64,000 bases of DNA from Streptomyces nodosus (GCF_008704995.1 NZ_CP023747.1:5423501-5487500); one strand, 5' to 3'. Positions 25,299-34,927 are shown, counted from the first letter of the stretch. Numbers and translations are program-made. Notes: generated by a model from the sequence alone, not told the origin.

Positions 25299-26200
25299 CC
25301 CAGCAGCACACCCCGCCCGACGGCCTCGTCATCGTCGACAAGCCGTCGGGCTTCACGTCGCACGACGTCGTCGCCAAGATGCGCGGGATCGCCAGGACAC
25401 GGCGGGTCGGCCATGCCGGCACGCTCGACCCGATGGCGACCGGCGTGCTCGTCCTCGGCGTGGAGAGGGCCACCAAGCTTCTCGGCCACCTCGCCCTGAC
25501 CGAGAAGGAGTACGTGGGGACCGTCCGGCTCGGACAGAACACCGTCACGGACGACGCCGAGGGGGAGATCATTTCCTCCACCGACGCCTCCGAGGTCACC
25601 CGGGACCTGATCGACGCCGGGATCGCCAAGCTGACCGGGGACATCCTCCAGGTGCCCTCCAAGGTCAGCGCCATCAAGATCAACGGTGTGCGCTCCTACA
25701 AGCGGGCACGTGACGGCGAGGACTTCGAGATCCCCGCCCGGCCGGTCACCGTCTCCTCCTTCGCCCTGTACGACGTGCGGGAGGCGGTCGCCGAGGACGG
25801 CACCCCGGTGCTCGACCTGCTGGTCTCCGTGGTCTGCTCCTCCGGCACCTATATCCGGGCCCTCGCCCGGGACCTGGGCGCGGACCTCGGCGTCGGCGGC
25901 CATCTCACCGCACTGCGGCGCACTCGGGTCGGGCCCTACAAGCTCGAATCCGCCCGCACGCTGGACCAGCTCCAGGAGGAGCTGACCGTGATGCCGGTCG
26001 CCGAGGCCGCCGTGGCCGCGTTCCCGCGCTGGGACCTGGACGCCAAGCGGGTCCGGCTGCTCGCCAACGGAGTGCGCCTGGAGATGCCCGACCTCTACGC
26101 CGGCCGCGGCCCCGTCGCCGTCTTCGGCCCCGAGGGCGAGTTCGTCGCGCTCGTGGAGGCCCAGAAGGGCAAGGCACGGAGCCTGGCCGTGTTCGGCTGA
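25295..26200 (+). CDS. truB: tRNA pseudouridine-55 synthase
   Basis: This 301-residue enzyme makes pseudouridine at tRNA position 55. The catalytic Asp is in GHAGTLDPMATGVLVL (~residues 43–58). DGLVIVDKPSGFTSHDVV opens the protein, and KINGVRSYKRARDGEDFEIP and CSSGTYIRALARDLG are the other TruB motifs. The C-terminal ~60 residues form a PUA-like domain. It is translationally coupled to rbfA and followed by a strong terminator. Confidence 0.95.
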   Translation: MTQQHTPPDGLVIVDKPSGFTSHDVVAKMRGIARTRRVGHAGTLDPMATGVLVLGVERATKLLGHLALTEKEYVGTVRLGQNTVTDDAEGEIISSTDASEVTRDLIDAGIAKLTGDILQVPSKVSAIKINGVRSYKRARDGEDFEIPARPVTVSSFALYDVREAVAEDGTPVLDLLVSVVCSSGTYIRALARDLGADLGVGGHLTALRRTRVGPYKLESARTLDQLQEELTVMPVAEAAVAAFPRWDLDAKRVRLLANGVRLEMPDLYAGRGPVAVFGPEGEFVALVEAQKGKARSLAVFG

Positions 26201-26209
26201 CGTCCTGCC

Positions 26210-26250
26210 CGTGGAGCGGCGGTCACGGGGATGAGAACCGCCGCTCCACG
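26210..26250 (+). terminator. hairpin terminator after truB
   Basis: A 14-bp perfect stem CGTGGAGCGGCGGT with a 13-base loop, nine bases after the truB stop. Confidence 0.8.
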
Positions 26251-26477
26251 GTCCCCCTCGGTTCCCCCTCAAGAGGTGTATCCATCCCTTCCCGTGCATT
26301 CACCCTCTCGGGCGGGCGCTCGGAAGCGAACCGAGGGAGCGGAAGGGGGCGCGTTCGCCCCGTACGTGCCGCCCGTCACAGCAACCATGCCGATGCGGGC
26401 GCAGACCACCCGGCATGGCACCCTTAGACCTGCGCAGAAGGCAGACACGGACACAGGTGCGACAAGGAGCGGTCACA

Positions 26478-27428
26478 GTGCAGCGCTGGCGAGGCTTGGA
26501 GGACATCCCCCAGGACTGGGGGCGCAGCGTCGTCACCATCGGGTCCTACGACGGGGTCCACCGCGGGCACCAGCTGATCATCCGGCATGCCGTGGAACGC
26601 GCCCGTGAGCTGGGCGTTCCCTCCGTCGTCGTCACCTTCGACCCGCACCCCAGCGAGGTCGTGCGCCCCGGCAGCCACCCGCCGCTGCTCGCCGCCCACC
26701 ACCGCCGTGCCGAGCTGATGGCCGGCCTGGGCGTCGACGCGGTCCTGGTCCTGCCCTTCACCGTCGAGTTCTCCCGGCTCTCGGCCGCCGACTTCGTGGT
26801 CAAGGTCCTGGTGGACAAGCTGCACGCCAAGGCCGTCGTCGAGGGCCCGAACTTCCGCTTCGGCCACAAGGCCACCGGGAACGTGGAGTTCCTGGCCGAG
26901 CAGGGCAAGACCTATGACTTCGAGGTCGAGGTGGTGGACCTCTTCGTGACCGGCGAGGCGGGCGGCGGCGAGCCCTTCTCCTCCACCCTGACCCGGCGGC
27001 TGATCGCCGAGGGCGATGTCGCGGGCGCGCGCGAGATCCTCGGACGTCCGCACCGGGTCGAGGGCGTGGTGGTGCGCGGAGCCCAGCGCGGGCGCGAGCT
27101 CGGCTTCCCGACCGCCAATGTCGAGACCCTTCCGCACACCGCGATCCCGGCCGACGGCGTCTACGCCGGCTGGCTGCACGTCGAGGGGGAGGCGATGCCG
27201 GCCGCGATCTCCGTCGGCACCAACCCGCAGTTCGACGGCACCGAGCGGACCGTGGAGGCGTACGCCATCGACCGGGTGGGCCTGGATCTGTACGGGCTGC
27301 ACGTCGGGGTCGACTTCCTGGCGTACGTCCGGGGCCAGGCCAGGTTCGAGTCGCTGGAAGCGCTGCTGGAACAGATGGCGGACGATGTGAAGCGCTGCCG
27401 GGAGCTGGTCGCGGCCGACGAGGACTGA
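26478..27428 (+). CDS. ribF: bifunctional riboflavin kinase / FAD synthetase
   Basis: This 316-residue enzyme converts riboflavin to FMN and FAD. The N-terminal nucleotidyltransferase domain has VVTIGSYDGVHRGHQLII (HxGH-like motif), FDPHPSEVV and EGPNFRFGHKATG. The C-terminal kinase domain has GRELGFPTANVE (the conserved PTAN) and GVYAGWLHVEG. The start is GTG with AAGGAG eight bases upstream; an earlier in-frame ATG at 26415 lies in the probable promoter. It is convergent with the T7SS locus and ends at a shared terminator. Confidence 0.94.
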   Translation: MQRWRGLEDIPQDWGRSVVTIGSYDGVHRGHQLIIRHAVERARELGVPSVVVTFDPHPSEVVRPGSHPPLLAAHHRRAELMAGLGVDAVLVLPFTVEFSRLSAADFVVKVLVDKLHAKAVVEGPNFRFGHKATGNVEFLAEQGKTYDFEVEVVDLFVTGEAGGGEPFSSTLTRRLIAEGDVAGAREILGRPHRVEGVVVRGAQRGRELGFPTANVETLPHTAIPADGVYAGWLHVEGEAMPAAISVGTNPQFDGTERTVEAYAIDRVGLDLYGLHVGVDFLAYVRGQARFESLEALLEQMADDVKRCRELVAADED

Positions 27429-27452
27429 GCCCGCGGGACGTGGGGCAGAACG

Positions 27453-27486
27453 GGGGCGGCCCCCGCCATCAGGCGGGGGCCGCCCC
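27453..27486. terminator. bidirectional terminator, ribF / MinD-like gene
   Basis: A 15-bp perfect stem GGGGCGGCCCCCGCC with a 4-base loop and a TTTCGT tail on the plus side, between convergent genes. Confidence 0.85.
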
Positions 27487-27522
27487 GTTTCGTCGTCCCG
27501 TCCCCGTGCCGGACGGCCGCCG

Positions 27523-30500
27523 TCACTGCTGGGGCGGCGGGTTCTGCCCAGGCTGCGGCGGATACGGCGGCTGGGGCTGGTCGGTCCGGCCCGGCTGCTC
27601 GGGTGTGCCGGGCTGCTGACCGGGCTGGGGGTGTCCCGGGGCGGGGTACGGGGGGCCGGGGAAGTGGCCGGGCGTCTGCTGCCCGGGGATCCGGGGGTCC
27701 GGTCCGGGCCGTCCCGGGAACTGAGGGCCGGGGCCGTGTCCCGGCGTCTGCTGTCCGGGGATCTGGGCACCCGGCGCGGGCGCACCGGGGTACGGCTGAC
27801 CGGGGGCGTACTGCCCCGGCACCTGGCCGGGGTACGGCGGCTGACCCGGCATCTGCTGTCCGGGGATCTGCCCGGGGATCTGGCCGGGGTACGGCTGGCC
27901 CGCGGCCTGCTGTCCGGGGACCTGACCCGGGGCGTACTGGCCCGGCACCTGGCCGGGGTAGGGCGGCTGGCCCGGCGTCTGGCCGGCGTAGGGCGCCTGG
28001 CCCGGAGCCTGCTGGCCGGGCATCTGACCCGGGAACGGCTGGCCCGGCATCGGCGGGGCGGCGACCGGGGGAGGATTGCCGTCCGAGGTCCACAGACCGT
28101 GCGACTGCTGATGGCGGGCGATGTCCTCGGCGACCAGCGCGGCCAGCGAGAAGTACGCCTCCCGCACCTTGGGCCGCATCATGTCGAGGTCGACCTCGGC
28201 GCCCGCCGCCAGATGTTCGTCGAAGGGGACGACCACCACTCCGCGGCACCGCGTCTCGAAGTGGGCGACGATGTCCTCCACCTTGATCATCTTGCCGGTC
28301 TCCCGGACCCCGGAGATGACGGTGAGGGACCGCGACACCAGATCCGCGTAGCCGTGCGCCGACAGCCAGTCCAGGGTGGTGCTGGCGCTGCTCGCACCGT
28401 CCACCGACGGCGTCGAGATGATGATGAGCTGGTCGGCCAGATCGAGCACGCCCCGCATCGCGCTGTACAGCAGACCGGTGCCGGAGTCGGTCAGGATGAT
28501 CGGGTACTGCTTGCCGAGCACATCGATCGCACGGCGGTAGTCCTCGTCGTTGAAGGTCGTGGAGACGGCCGGGTCGACGTCATTGGCGATGATCTCCAGG
28601 CCGGAGGGGGCCTGCGAGGTGAACCGCCTGATGTCCATGTAGGAGTTGAGGTACGGGATCGCCTGGACCAGGTCACGGATGGTGGCACCGGTCTCGCGTC
28701 GCACCCGGCGGCCGAGGGTGCCCGCGTCCGGGTTGGCGTCGATCGCGAGGATCTTGTCCTGGCGCTCGGTGGCGAGGGTGGCGCCCAGCGCGGTGGTCGT
28801 GGTGGTCTTGCCGACACCGCCCTTGAGGCTGATGACGGCGATCCGGTAGCAGGACAGCACCGGGGTGCGGATCAGTTCCAGCTTCCGCTGCCGCTCGGCC
28901 TCCTCCTTCTTGCCGCCGAGCTTGAAACGGCCGCCTCCGACCGGGCGGTTGCTCTTCGCCTTCTGCTTCCTGCTGTTGAGCAGCCGGTCGGAGGACAGCT
29001 CCACCGCGGCGGTGTATCCGAGGGGCGCGCCCCCGGAGTTGGTCGGCTGCCGCTGGTCGTGCTGCACGGGCTGCGGCCAGGCGGCACCCAGCCGCGGATC
29101 GACCGGGGGCTGCTGCTGCGCGGGCTGCTGCGGGAATCCGTAACCGCCCTGCGGGCCCGCGGCGTGCGGCGGGAAGCCGTAGCCGGGCTGCGGGGCGGGA
29201 GGCTGCGGGGCCCCGGGGTCCGGGGCAGGAGCGGGGGCGTTCGGCTGCGGGGCCTGGGCCTGGGCGTGCGGGGCCGGAGCCGGGCCGCCATGCTGGGGGA
29301 AGCCGTAACCGGCGGGCCCGGTGGGGGAGTCGGGGGCCGGGGGCGCCGGGACCGGCGGCGGGGGGAACCCGTAACCGGCCGACGGGTGCGGCGCGCCCGG
29401 GACCTGCGGGGGCATGGGGACACCGGCCTGGGGGAACCCGTAGCCGGGCGGTTGCGCGCCGACGGGTGCCCCGGGCGCGGGCTGGTTCCAGGCGCCGGGG
29501 GCGGGCTGCGGCACCCCCGGGTGGACCGGCTGCTGGGGTGGAACGGGCGGCTGCGGCTGGGCCTGGCCCGGCGCGGCGGCGTCCGCCTGCGGGGGTTGGG
29601 TGGGCCACTGCCCCGGCGCGCCGGGCGCCGCCGGCTGGTAGGCGGGCGGCAACGGCGGAACCGTGTTCTGCGGCACCGGCGGAGGGGTCCAGCCCTGCGG
29701 CGGCTGTGCGCCCCCCGAGGCATCGGGAGCGGAGGGCTGGGCGGGGGCGGCGCCGGCGTCCTGGGGAGCCGGGCTGTCGCCCTCCTCGCCCCCGGGGGCC
29801 CGGTCCGAGGCGTCCGCGGAGGCCGGTTCGCCGTCCGTGCCGACGGGAGCGGCGTCGGCGGACGGAGAGTCCGAGCCGGCGGAGACACCGTCACCGGAGA
29901 CACCGTCACCCGAGGCAGCGTCGTCCGAGGAGGCGTCACCTTCCGTACCGGAGGCCGTGGACGGGGCTTCGCCCGCCGCCTCGGAACCGTCGGCTTCACC
30001 GGCCTCCGCGCCGTCTCCGTTCCGGGCGGCGGAGTCCTGCTCGCTCGTGCCGCCGTCCGGCTCGCTCTCCGTTTCCCCGCTCACCGGGCCGTCAGCCGCG
30101 GCCGGGGAGTCCACCGCGGGCGCGCTCAGCGTGAAGTCGCCCCCGCTCCCGGCGTCTTCACCGGGCTCCCCGTCGTCGTCCGGGCCCGCCTGTGTGCCCT
30201 CGGCCGCCGCGTCGGCGGCGAGCCGCTCGACATCGTGCTTGAGCGCCACCGGCGAGAACCGCATCGTGGCGCCGCTCTCCAGGTCCCCGTCCGAGGAGTC
30301 GTCCGCGGGCTCGTCGGACGACGGGGTCCACCCGGGACGGCCGTCGCCGGGCGCCGGGTCCGGCATGTCGACCGGGTCGCCGACCGGCGGAACCGGAGCG
30401 GCCGGACTCCGAGGGTCCGCAGCCGCCGCCGGGGTGTCCGCCGACCCGCCCGACGCGTTCTGCGTGTACCAGGCGGGCGGCGCGTAGTCGATGGTGAACT

Positions 30501-30591
30501 CGCCCGTCATCTCGATGGCGGACTCGGCGTCGGACTGGTCGTCGTCGGGTGAAGCCCAGCCCCCGCGGAACCCGTTCCGATCGCTGTTCAC
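27523..30591 (-). CDS. MinD/ParA-like ATPase of the T7SS locus with acidic Pro-rich head and PGQ tail
   Basis: This 1022-residue, three-part protein has residues 1–~560 disordered: acidic and Ser/Glu-rich at first (GEFTIDYAPPAWYTQNASGG near the start), then Pro/Gln/Gly-rich with repeated AGYGFP segments. Residues ~580–830 are a MinD-type ATPase with deviant Walker A SLKGGVGKTTTTT (~590), ILAIDANPDAGTLGR and LTDSGTGLLYSAM. Residues ~835–1022 are a Pro/Gly/Gln tail with about twenty PGQ units. Mycobacterial EspI (next to ESX-1) has a comparable Pro-rich plus ParA layout, so a regulatory or polar-positioning role for the secretion machine is inferred. GTG start with GGAGGAATT immediately upstream. 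Confidence 0.88.
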   Translation of the reverse strand: MNSDRNGFRGGWASPDDDQSDAESAIEMTGEFTIDYAPPAWYTQNASGGSADTPAAAADPRSPAAPVPPVGDPVDMPDPAPGDGRPGWTPSSDEPADDSSDGDLESGATMRFSPVALKHDVERLAADAAAEGTQAGPDDDGEPGEDAGSGGDFTLSAPAVDSPAAADGPVSGETESEPDGGTSEQDSAARNGDGAEAGEADGSEAAGEAPSTASGTEGDASSDDAASGDGVSGDGVSAGSDSPSADAAPVGTDGEPASADASDRAPGGEEGDSPAPQDAGAAPAQPSAPDASGGAQPPQGWTPPPVPQNTVPPLPPAYQPAAPGAPGQWPTQPPQADAAAPGQAQPQPPVPPQQPVHPGVPQPAPGAWNQPAPGAPVGAQPPGYGFPQAGVPMPPQVPGAPHPSAGYGFPPPPVPAPPAPDSPTGPAGYGFPQHGGPAPAPHAQAQAPQPNAPAPAPDPGAPQPPAPQPGYGFPPHAAGPQGGYGFPQQPAQQQPPVDPRLGAAWPQPVQHDQRQPTNSGGAPLGYTAAVELSSDRLLNSRKQKAKSNRPVGGGRFKLGGKKEEAERQRKLELIRTPVLSCYRIAVISLKGGVGKTTTTTALGATLATERQDKILAIDANPDAGTLGRRVRRETGATIRDLVQAIPYLNSYMDIRRFTSQAPSGLEIIANDVDPAVSTTFNDEDYRRAIDVLGKQYPIILTDSGTGLLYSAMRGVLDLADQLIIISTPSVDGASSASTTLDWLSAHGYADLVSRSLTVISGVRETGKMIKVEDIVAHFETRCRGVVVVPFDEHLAAGAEVDLDMMRPKVREAYFSLAALVAEDIARHQQSHGLWTSDGNPPPVAAPPMPGQPFPGQMPGQQAPGQAPYAGQTPGQPPYPGQVPGQYAPGQVPGQQAAGQPYPGQIPGQIPGQQMPGQPPYPGQVPGQYAPGQPYPGAPAPGAQIPGQQTPGHGPGPQFPGRPGPDPRIPGQQTPGHFPGPPYPAPGHPQPGQQPGTPEQPGRTDQPQPPYPPQPGQNPPPQQ
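27560..28060. repeat. PGQ-encoding tandem repeats
   Basis: Imperfect CTGNCCGGGG(A/T)-type units of 15–24 bp encode the PGQ tail of the MinD-like ATPase on the minus strand. They are low-complexity coding repeats. Confidence 0.7.
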
Positions 30592-30975
30592 AATTCCTCC
30601 TGGTGTGGTCGAGCACCCTCGTGCCGTGATGGGGCGACCGTGCTCGTCGTACGAGTTCCATGAGCCGTACGAGCCCCATGAACCGTACGAACCGTGCGAG
30701 TTGCAGGGACCTGTCCCCACCGGGAGCCACCGCATGCCTGGGGATGCCAAGATGTCATCCCCGGGCATCCCCTGGCATCCGCTGCCACCCGGATCCGAAC
30801 GGTCTTCCCCGGAGGTTCCGACAGTTCGCCACGCTTCTGGAGCCGCGCCCGGTCCCAGCCTAATCACCATGAGCGCCCCCGGGGCAGGGCCGTCCGCCCC
30901 TCCCCACGTGCCCGCCGCGTCATGAGCCGCCCGACGGCGGTGGATTCACCCCTTGTTCATCATGTCCCCGAGCGG
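30592..30975. other. intergenic leader of the MinD-like gene with 18-bp tandem repeat
   Basis: About 380 bp without a convincing gene. At 30648–30700 an 18-bp unit (CGTACGAGYYCCATGARC) repeats 2.7 times. On the minus strand this lies ~60 bp upstream of the MinD-like start and could be a regulatory repeat or a remnant of coding sequence. At 30721–30790 several GGCATCC segments recur. Confidence 0.45.
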
Positions 30976-31818
30976 TCAGTCCATCCGGCGGGGCATGCCC
31001 AGCAATCCGGTCTCGGCGTCCGTCGGCTGGGTCATCACATACTGGCGATCGCGATCGGTGCACCAGAGGGTGAGTCCGTCGTGCAGCGTCGGCAGCGTCT
31101 CCACGTCCGTCCGCGGCAAGGCCATCGTGCGGCCTATCTCCGCGGCCTCGTCCGGTGACACCCGCTGCACGCCGACCAGCCGCGCCTGCCGGATCAGCCG
31201 GGGAGCGACCGGGCTGAGGTACGGCAGCAGCGTCAGCACGGCCTGCCACGGCCCGGAGACGACCCGTCCGCGCGGCGGACGCATACCGCAGTCGCGCACC
31301 ACCAGCACCGGATTCCCGGCAGAGGCACCCTGGGGCGGTACCCGCCCCACGTCGTACACCGACATGCCGTTCTGACCGCCGCCCATGGCGTGCACCATCT
31401 GCATCCAGTGCTGTGCCCGGCCGGTCTCCACCGCGACCCGCGCGCCGGTCGCGGCCGCCCGCAGAGCGAGCACCTGCGCGGTCCACAGACCGCCGATCAG
31501 GACGACGTCGTACGGTGTGGGCCGGTTGACGCCGAGCACGGCGGGCTGCCCCTCCGTGTCCACGCCGATGACGACCCCGTCGTCCCCGATGGGGAGCGCG
31601 AGGGTGTCGACCTGGTCGGCGGAGAGCGTGTGCCGCCCGTTCCGCGGCCCGACGAGACCGAAGCCGTGCCGCACCTGATCCCGCAGCCGCGCGGCGGCCG
31701 AGGGCCGGCCGGGCACGGGGGCGCCGGTGGAACCGTACGCACCGTCCGCGCCGGACGAGCCCTGCCGACCGTAGGCGCCCGGTCCTGCCGTGGGCCCTTG
31801 CCCCGTGGTCATGGCCAT
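30976..31818 (-). CDS. T7SS-locus protein of unknown function
   Basis: This 280-residue protein has a ~30-residue Gly/Ser/Ala-rich head, then a folded domain with VRHGFGLVGPRNGRHTLSAD, a strand-rich centre (VIGVDTEGQPAVLGVNRPT) and a Rossmann-like YDVVLIGGLWTAQVLALRAA ... ARVAVETGR. No signal peptide or membrane helix is seen. I do not recognise a named family. It lies between EccE and the MinD-like ATPase in one operon; its ATG shares a base with the eccE stop (TGATG), implying coupling. The context suggests a cytosolic partner of the secretion system, possibly nucleotide-binding. Confidence 0.8.
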   Translation of the reverse strand: MAMTTGQGPTAGPGAYGRQGSSGADGAYGSTGAPVPGRPSAAARLRDQVRHGFGLVGPRNGRHTLSADQVDTLALPIGDDGVVIGVDTEGQPAVLGVNRPTPYDVVLIGGLWTAQVLALRAAATGARVAVETGRAQHWMQMVHAMGGGQNGMSVYDVGRVPPQGASAGNPVLVVRDCGMRPPRGRVVSGPWQAVLTLLPYLSPVAPRLIRQARLVGVQRVSPDEAAEIGRTMALPRTDVETLPTLHDGLTLWCTDRDRQYVMTQPTDAETGLLGMPRRMD

Positions 31819-33170
31819 CAACGAGCACCCCCCAGGGGCAGCGTGGCGAGCATCCCGGGCAGCTGCTCGCGGTCGAGTCGGGTCAGCCCGGCCCCCGCCT
31901 GGCGTGCGGCCTGCACCAAGGCCCGCCGGGCCGCCACCAGTTCGTCGTCGTCATGTCCCGTGACCCGGAGATGACCGGCGAGCGACACCTCCTGCCGTTC
32001 GCCGCGCGCCAGGGTCAGGCTGAAGGTGGTGGCGAGCGCCGGAACAGCCGTCATCAGGGCGACGAACTGGGGCAAGGAGGGCCCCTGGTCACCGAGTTGG
32101 GGCCAGCGGCGTATCCAGTACGTCGTGTGCCTGCGGTTGTCGCAGCGCCAGCTGCGGCCGGTCTCCTCGGTACGGCGCTGCGGCGCCTCCGCCCGTCCGG
32201 CCTCCGCCGTGACCAGCGGGTTGGCGCAGGCCGAGGTGGCGACGGCGGCGGTCAGCTCCTCCTCGTTCAGCAGAGTCACCCGGAATCCGGCACCGGTGAG
32301 CCGGCTCGCCAGGTGGTCGGCGACCCGCACGACACACTTCTGCGCCCCCTCGAGCCCGCCCCCGCGCGCGGCGACGGCCTCCTGACACAGCTCGGGGTCC
32401 AGCTTCAGGGCGATCCAGGTGATGCGCACGGCGGGTGCACCGGTCTGGGCCTGCAGCGACGCGTAGTTGCTCACCGCGACGGACTGCTGCGGAAGATGGA
32501 TGGCGGGTGACGGCTGCGTGTGCAGCACGACCTGCGCGGACTCCAGACGGATGTCGTCGACCTCGAGCGCGTCCCGTATCAGGGCCAGGGGCAGCGGCTG
32601 CCGGGTCCGCTCGGCCCGCAGCGCGGTGGAGTCGGCCTCCACCTGGACGACGGCGCTGACGAACGTCCCGTCACCGATGATCCCGACGGGCCGTCGCTCC
32701 CGGCCCCGGTGGGAAGAGGTCCGCAGCCCCGGCTCGCACTCCACGGCGGGCGCCAGCCCCGGCTCGGTGCCCGGAGGCGCCGCCGCGGCCCGCTTCCGCC
32801 GTGCCCGCAGCGCCCGAGCCGTGGCGAGCCATTCCGGCAGGGAGCGGCCACGGCGCCGCACGGTCGCCGGCAGCACGAGCAGCACCGCGCACACGGCCGC
32901 CGGGATCAGTGCCAGCGGACCGACCACCCAGCCGACGAGCAGCGCGGCGGCCGCCAGCTCCAGCAACACGATCCGTTGCAACCGGAACGCCCCGGACCGC
33001 CTTCGGCTCGTCTTGAGGTGCAGCGCCCCGGGCCGGTCCGGCTGGGAACGGGACTGCTGCCGCGGCGGTGTGTGCGGCGCGGACGTCCCGCGCCGCGGCG
33101 CCGACGCGGAGGCCGAACGATCCGGCGGCTGCGTCCGGTCGTGCGACCGGGCGCGCGTTCCGGAAGCCAT
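31818..33170 (-). CDS. eccE: type VII secretion protein EccE
   Basis: This 450-residue membrane component of the T7SS core has a basic, Ser/Arg/Pro-rich N-terminus (1–~60), then two adjacent membrane helices (~68–105: LLELAAAALLVGWVVGPLAL and IPAAVCAVLLVLPATV). A cytosolic domain follows with RRPVGIIGDGTFVSAVVQVE and the ESX-type TYWIRRWPQLG segment near residue 350. In mycobacteria EccE caps the EccB–EccC–EccD membrane complex. ATG is used; a GTG one codon upstream is an alternative. It is divergent from eccB, so the core genes are split between two transcripts. Confidence 0.88.
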   Translation of the reverse strand: MASGTRARSHDRTQPPDRSASASAPRRGTSAPHTPPRQQSRSQPDRPGALHLKTSRRRSGAFRLQRIVLLELAAAALLVGWVVGPLALIPAAVCAVLLVLPATVRRRGRSLPEWLATARALRARRKRAAAAPPGTEPGLAPAVECEPGLRTSSHRGRERRPVGIIGDGTFVSAVVQVEADSTALRAERTRQPLPLALIRDALEVDDIRLESAQVVLHTQPSPAIHLPQQSVAVSNYASLQAQTGAPAVRITWIALKLDPELCQEAVAARGGGLEGAQKCVVRVADHLASRLTGAGFRVTLLNEEELTAAVATSACANPLVTAEAGRAEAPQRRTEETGRSWRCDNRRHTTYWIRRWPQLGDQGPSLPQFVALMTAVPALATTFSLTLARGERQEVSLAGHLRVTGHDDDELVAARRALVQAARQAGAGLTRLDREQLPGMLATLPLGGAR

Positions 33171-33397
33171 CACTCCATCCCCCCGATGTGTTCACAACTC
33201 GCTTCAGTGGGGCCCCGGGCCCGCTGGAACAAGGCCCCGGCGCAAGCCCCTTGAGGGCCCGGGTACCCTACCCGCTCCATGAGTCCGTTCTCGTACCAGG
33301 CATAGTAGGGGCCCGGTCCGACAACGCAGACCAGGGTCAGCGGCACGGGCTGCGGAGCACGCGAATCCGGCGAATCACGGGGGAGACACAGGCTCAG

Positions 33398-34927
33398 ATG
33401 GCATCTCGGCGGGACCAGCTCAACGCCTACACCTTTGCGAAGCGCCGCATGCTCGCGTCCTTCGTCCAGTCGTCCCCGGACGCCTCGGACGAGGGTGCCC
33501 CGCGTCCGCTGCGTGCCGTACTGCCCGGCACCCTCGTCGGGGTGATCGTCATGGCCGCGTTCGGCGCATGGGGGATGTTCAAGCCGACGGCGCCGAAAGG
33601 GTGGGACACCCCCGGCGAAAAGGTGATCATCGCCAGCAAGTCGACCACCCGTTATGTGGTCCTGAAGACGGGCAAGAAGACACAGCTGCACCCGGTCCTC
33701 AACATGGCGTCCGCGAAACTCGTCCTCAACACCGGCAAGGGCGATGTCGTCACCGTCGACGAGTCCATCCTCGACAAGGGCGACATCCCGCACGGCGTCA
33801 CCATCGGCATTCCCTACGCCCCCGACCGGCTTCCCTCCGAGGGCGAGGCCGGCGCCGCCAAGCGCTGGGCCGTGTGCGAACGCCCCAGCGCCGGCGGCCG
33901 GTCCATCCAGAAGGCCGCTTTCGTCCTCGCCTCCCGGGACATGGACCGGACCGAGGGCCGCAAGCAGAAGCTCATGGGCGGCGAACTGCTGTATGTGGCG
34001 GGCCCGGACGGTACCCGCTACATCGTGGACGCGTCCGGCACGTCGTACGAGGTCGACAAGGACGACGAGTTGCTGCTGCGCACCCTGGTCCGCTCCGGCC
34101 GCGCACCGCAGCGGGTGTCCCAGCAGTGGCTGGCCACCCTCCACCAGGGCGACCCGATCACCTTCCCGGAGGTGGCCGGCCCGATCGCCGCCGACGCCGG
34201 AGTGTCGGGGAGCCTGCCCGAAGGGGCGAACAAGGTGGGCATGGTTCTCCGGGCCCCCAACGGCGATACGCAGCAGTACTACCTCGTCGAGACGGGCAAG
34301 GTGGCACCGGTCTCCGACTTCACCGCCCAACTGCTCCTCAACAGCAGCGATCTGACCAGCCTCGGGCAGGCAGGCAAGGCGCTCGACGTCAGCGCCGGCG
34401 CTTTCGTGCCCGCACTGACGGAGTTCGCGGCGGAGCACAAGTGGCCGACCCACGCCCCGCGGGCCGTCAACGACGCGGACGCCGCACCGGGCAGCCGCAA
34501 CACCGTCTGCAATGTCCTCAGGGACGTCGACGAGGCCGACGGCGCCACGACGCTGAGCACCTGGGCGGGCACGGACTTCCCCGCCACGCTCCCGACCGGC
34601 TCCTCCAGCGCCTATGTCACACCCGGATCCGGTCAGCTCTACCGCCAGTTCCAGGGCAAGGAGACCAAGGCGGGCGGCGTCTTCCTGGTGACCGACACCG
34701 GCCTGCGCTATGCCATGCAGTCCAACGCCGACAGCGCCACGGACGACGCGGGCATCGGCGTCTCCGCCAAGGAACGCCGGGAGCTCGACCAGGAGGCACA
34801 GCTGGCGCAGACCCGGCTGGGCTACGCCGGCGTCACCCCGGCCGCCGTCCCCATGGAGTGGTCGGCGTTCCTGCCGACGGGCCCACGCCTGTCGACGGCG
34901 GCGGCACGACAGCCGCAGGGTTCGTAG
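33398..34927 (+). CDS. eccB: type VII secretion protein EccB
   Basis: This 509-residue core component has a cytosolic N-terminus MASRRDQLNAYTFAKRRMLA, typical of EccB, one membrane helix (~40–60) and a large extracytoplasmic part made of repeated domains (YVVLKTGKKTQLHPVLNMAS is the first R-type repeat). Paired cysteines occur at ~160 and ~370. The ATG is fixed by the family start; GGGGGAGAC lies 15 bases upstream. MycP follows 14 bases after the stop, as in many ESX loci. Confidence 0.92.
   Translation: MASRRDQLNAYTFAKRRMLASFVQSSPDASDEGAPRPLRAVLPGTLVGVIVMAAFGAWGMFKPTAPKGWDTPGEKVIIASKSTTRYVVLKTGKKTQLHPVLNMASAKLVLNTGKGDVVTVDESILDKGDIPHGVTIGIPYAPDRLPSEGEAGAAKRWAVCERPSAGGRSIQKAAFVLASRDMDRTEGRKQKLMGGELLYVAGPDGTRYIVDASGTSYEVDKDDELLLRTLVRSGRAPQRVSQQWLATLHQGDPITFPEVAGPIAADAGVSGSLPEGANKVGMVLRAPNGDTQQYYLVETGKVAPVSDFTAQLLLNSSDLTSLGQAGKALDVSAGAFVPALTEFAAEHKWPTHAPRAVNDADAAPGSRNTVCNVLRDVDEADGATTLSTWAGTDFPATLPTGSSSAYVTPGSGQLYRQFQGKETKAGGVFLVTDTGLRYAMQSNADSATDDAGIGVSAKERRELDQEAQLAQTRLGYAGVTPAAVPMEWSAFLPTGPRLSTAAARQPQGS

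Noticed and set aside
27631..30552. Long plus-strand frame opposite the MinD-like gene
   Set aside because: It mirrors the Pro/Gly repeats; no start signal or domain. The minus-strand ATPase has clear motifs.
33068..33397. N-terminal extension of EccB
   Set aside because: The family start MASRRDQLNAY is at 33398; upstream sequence overlaps the divergent eccE start and promoter.
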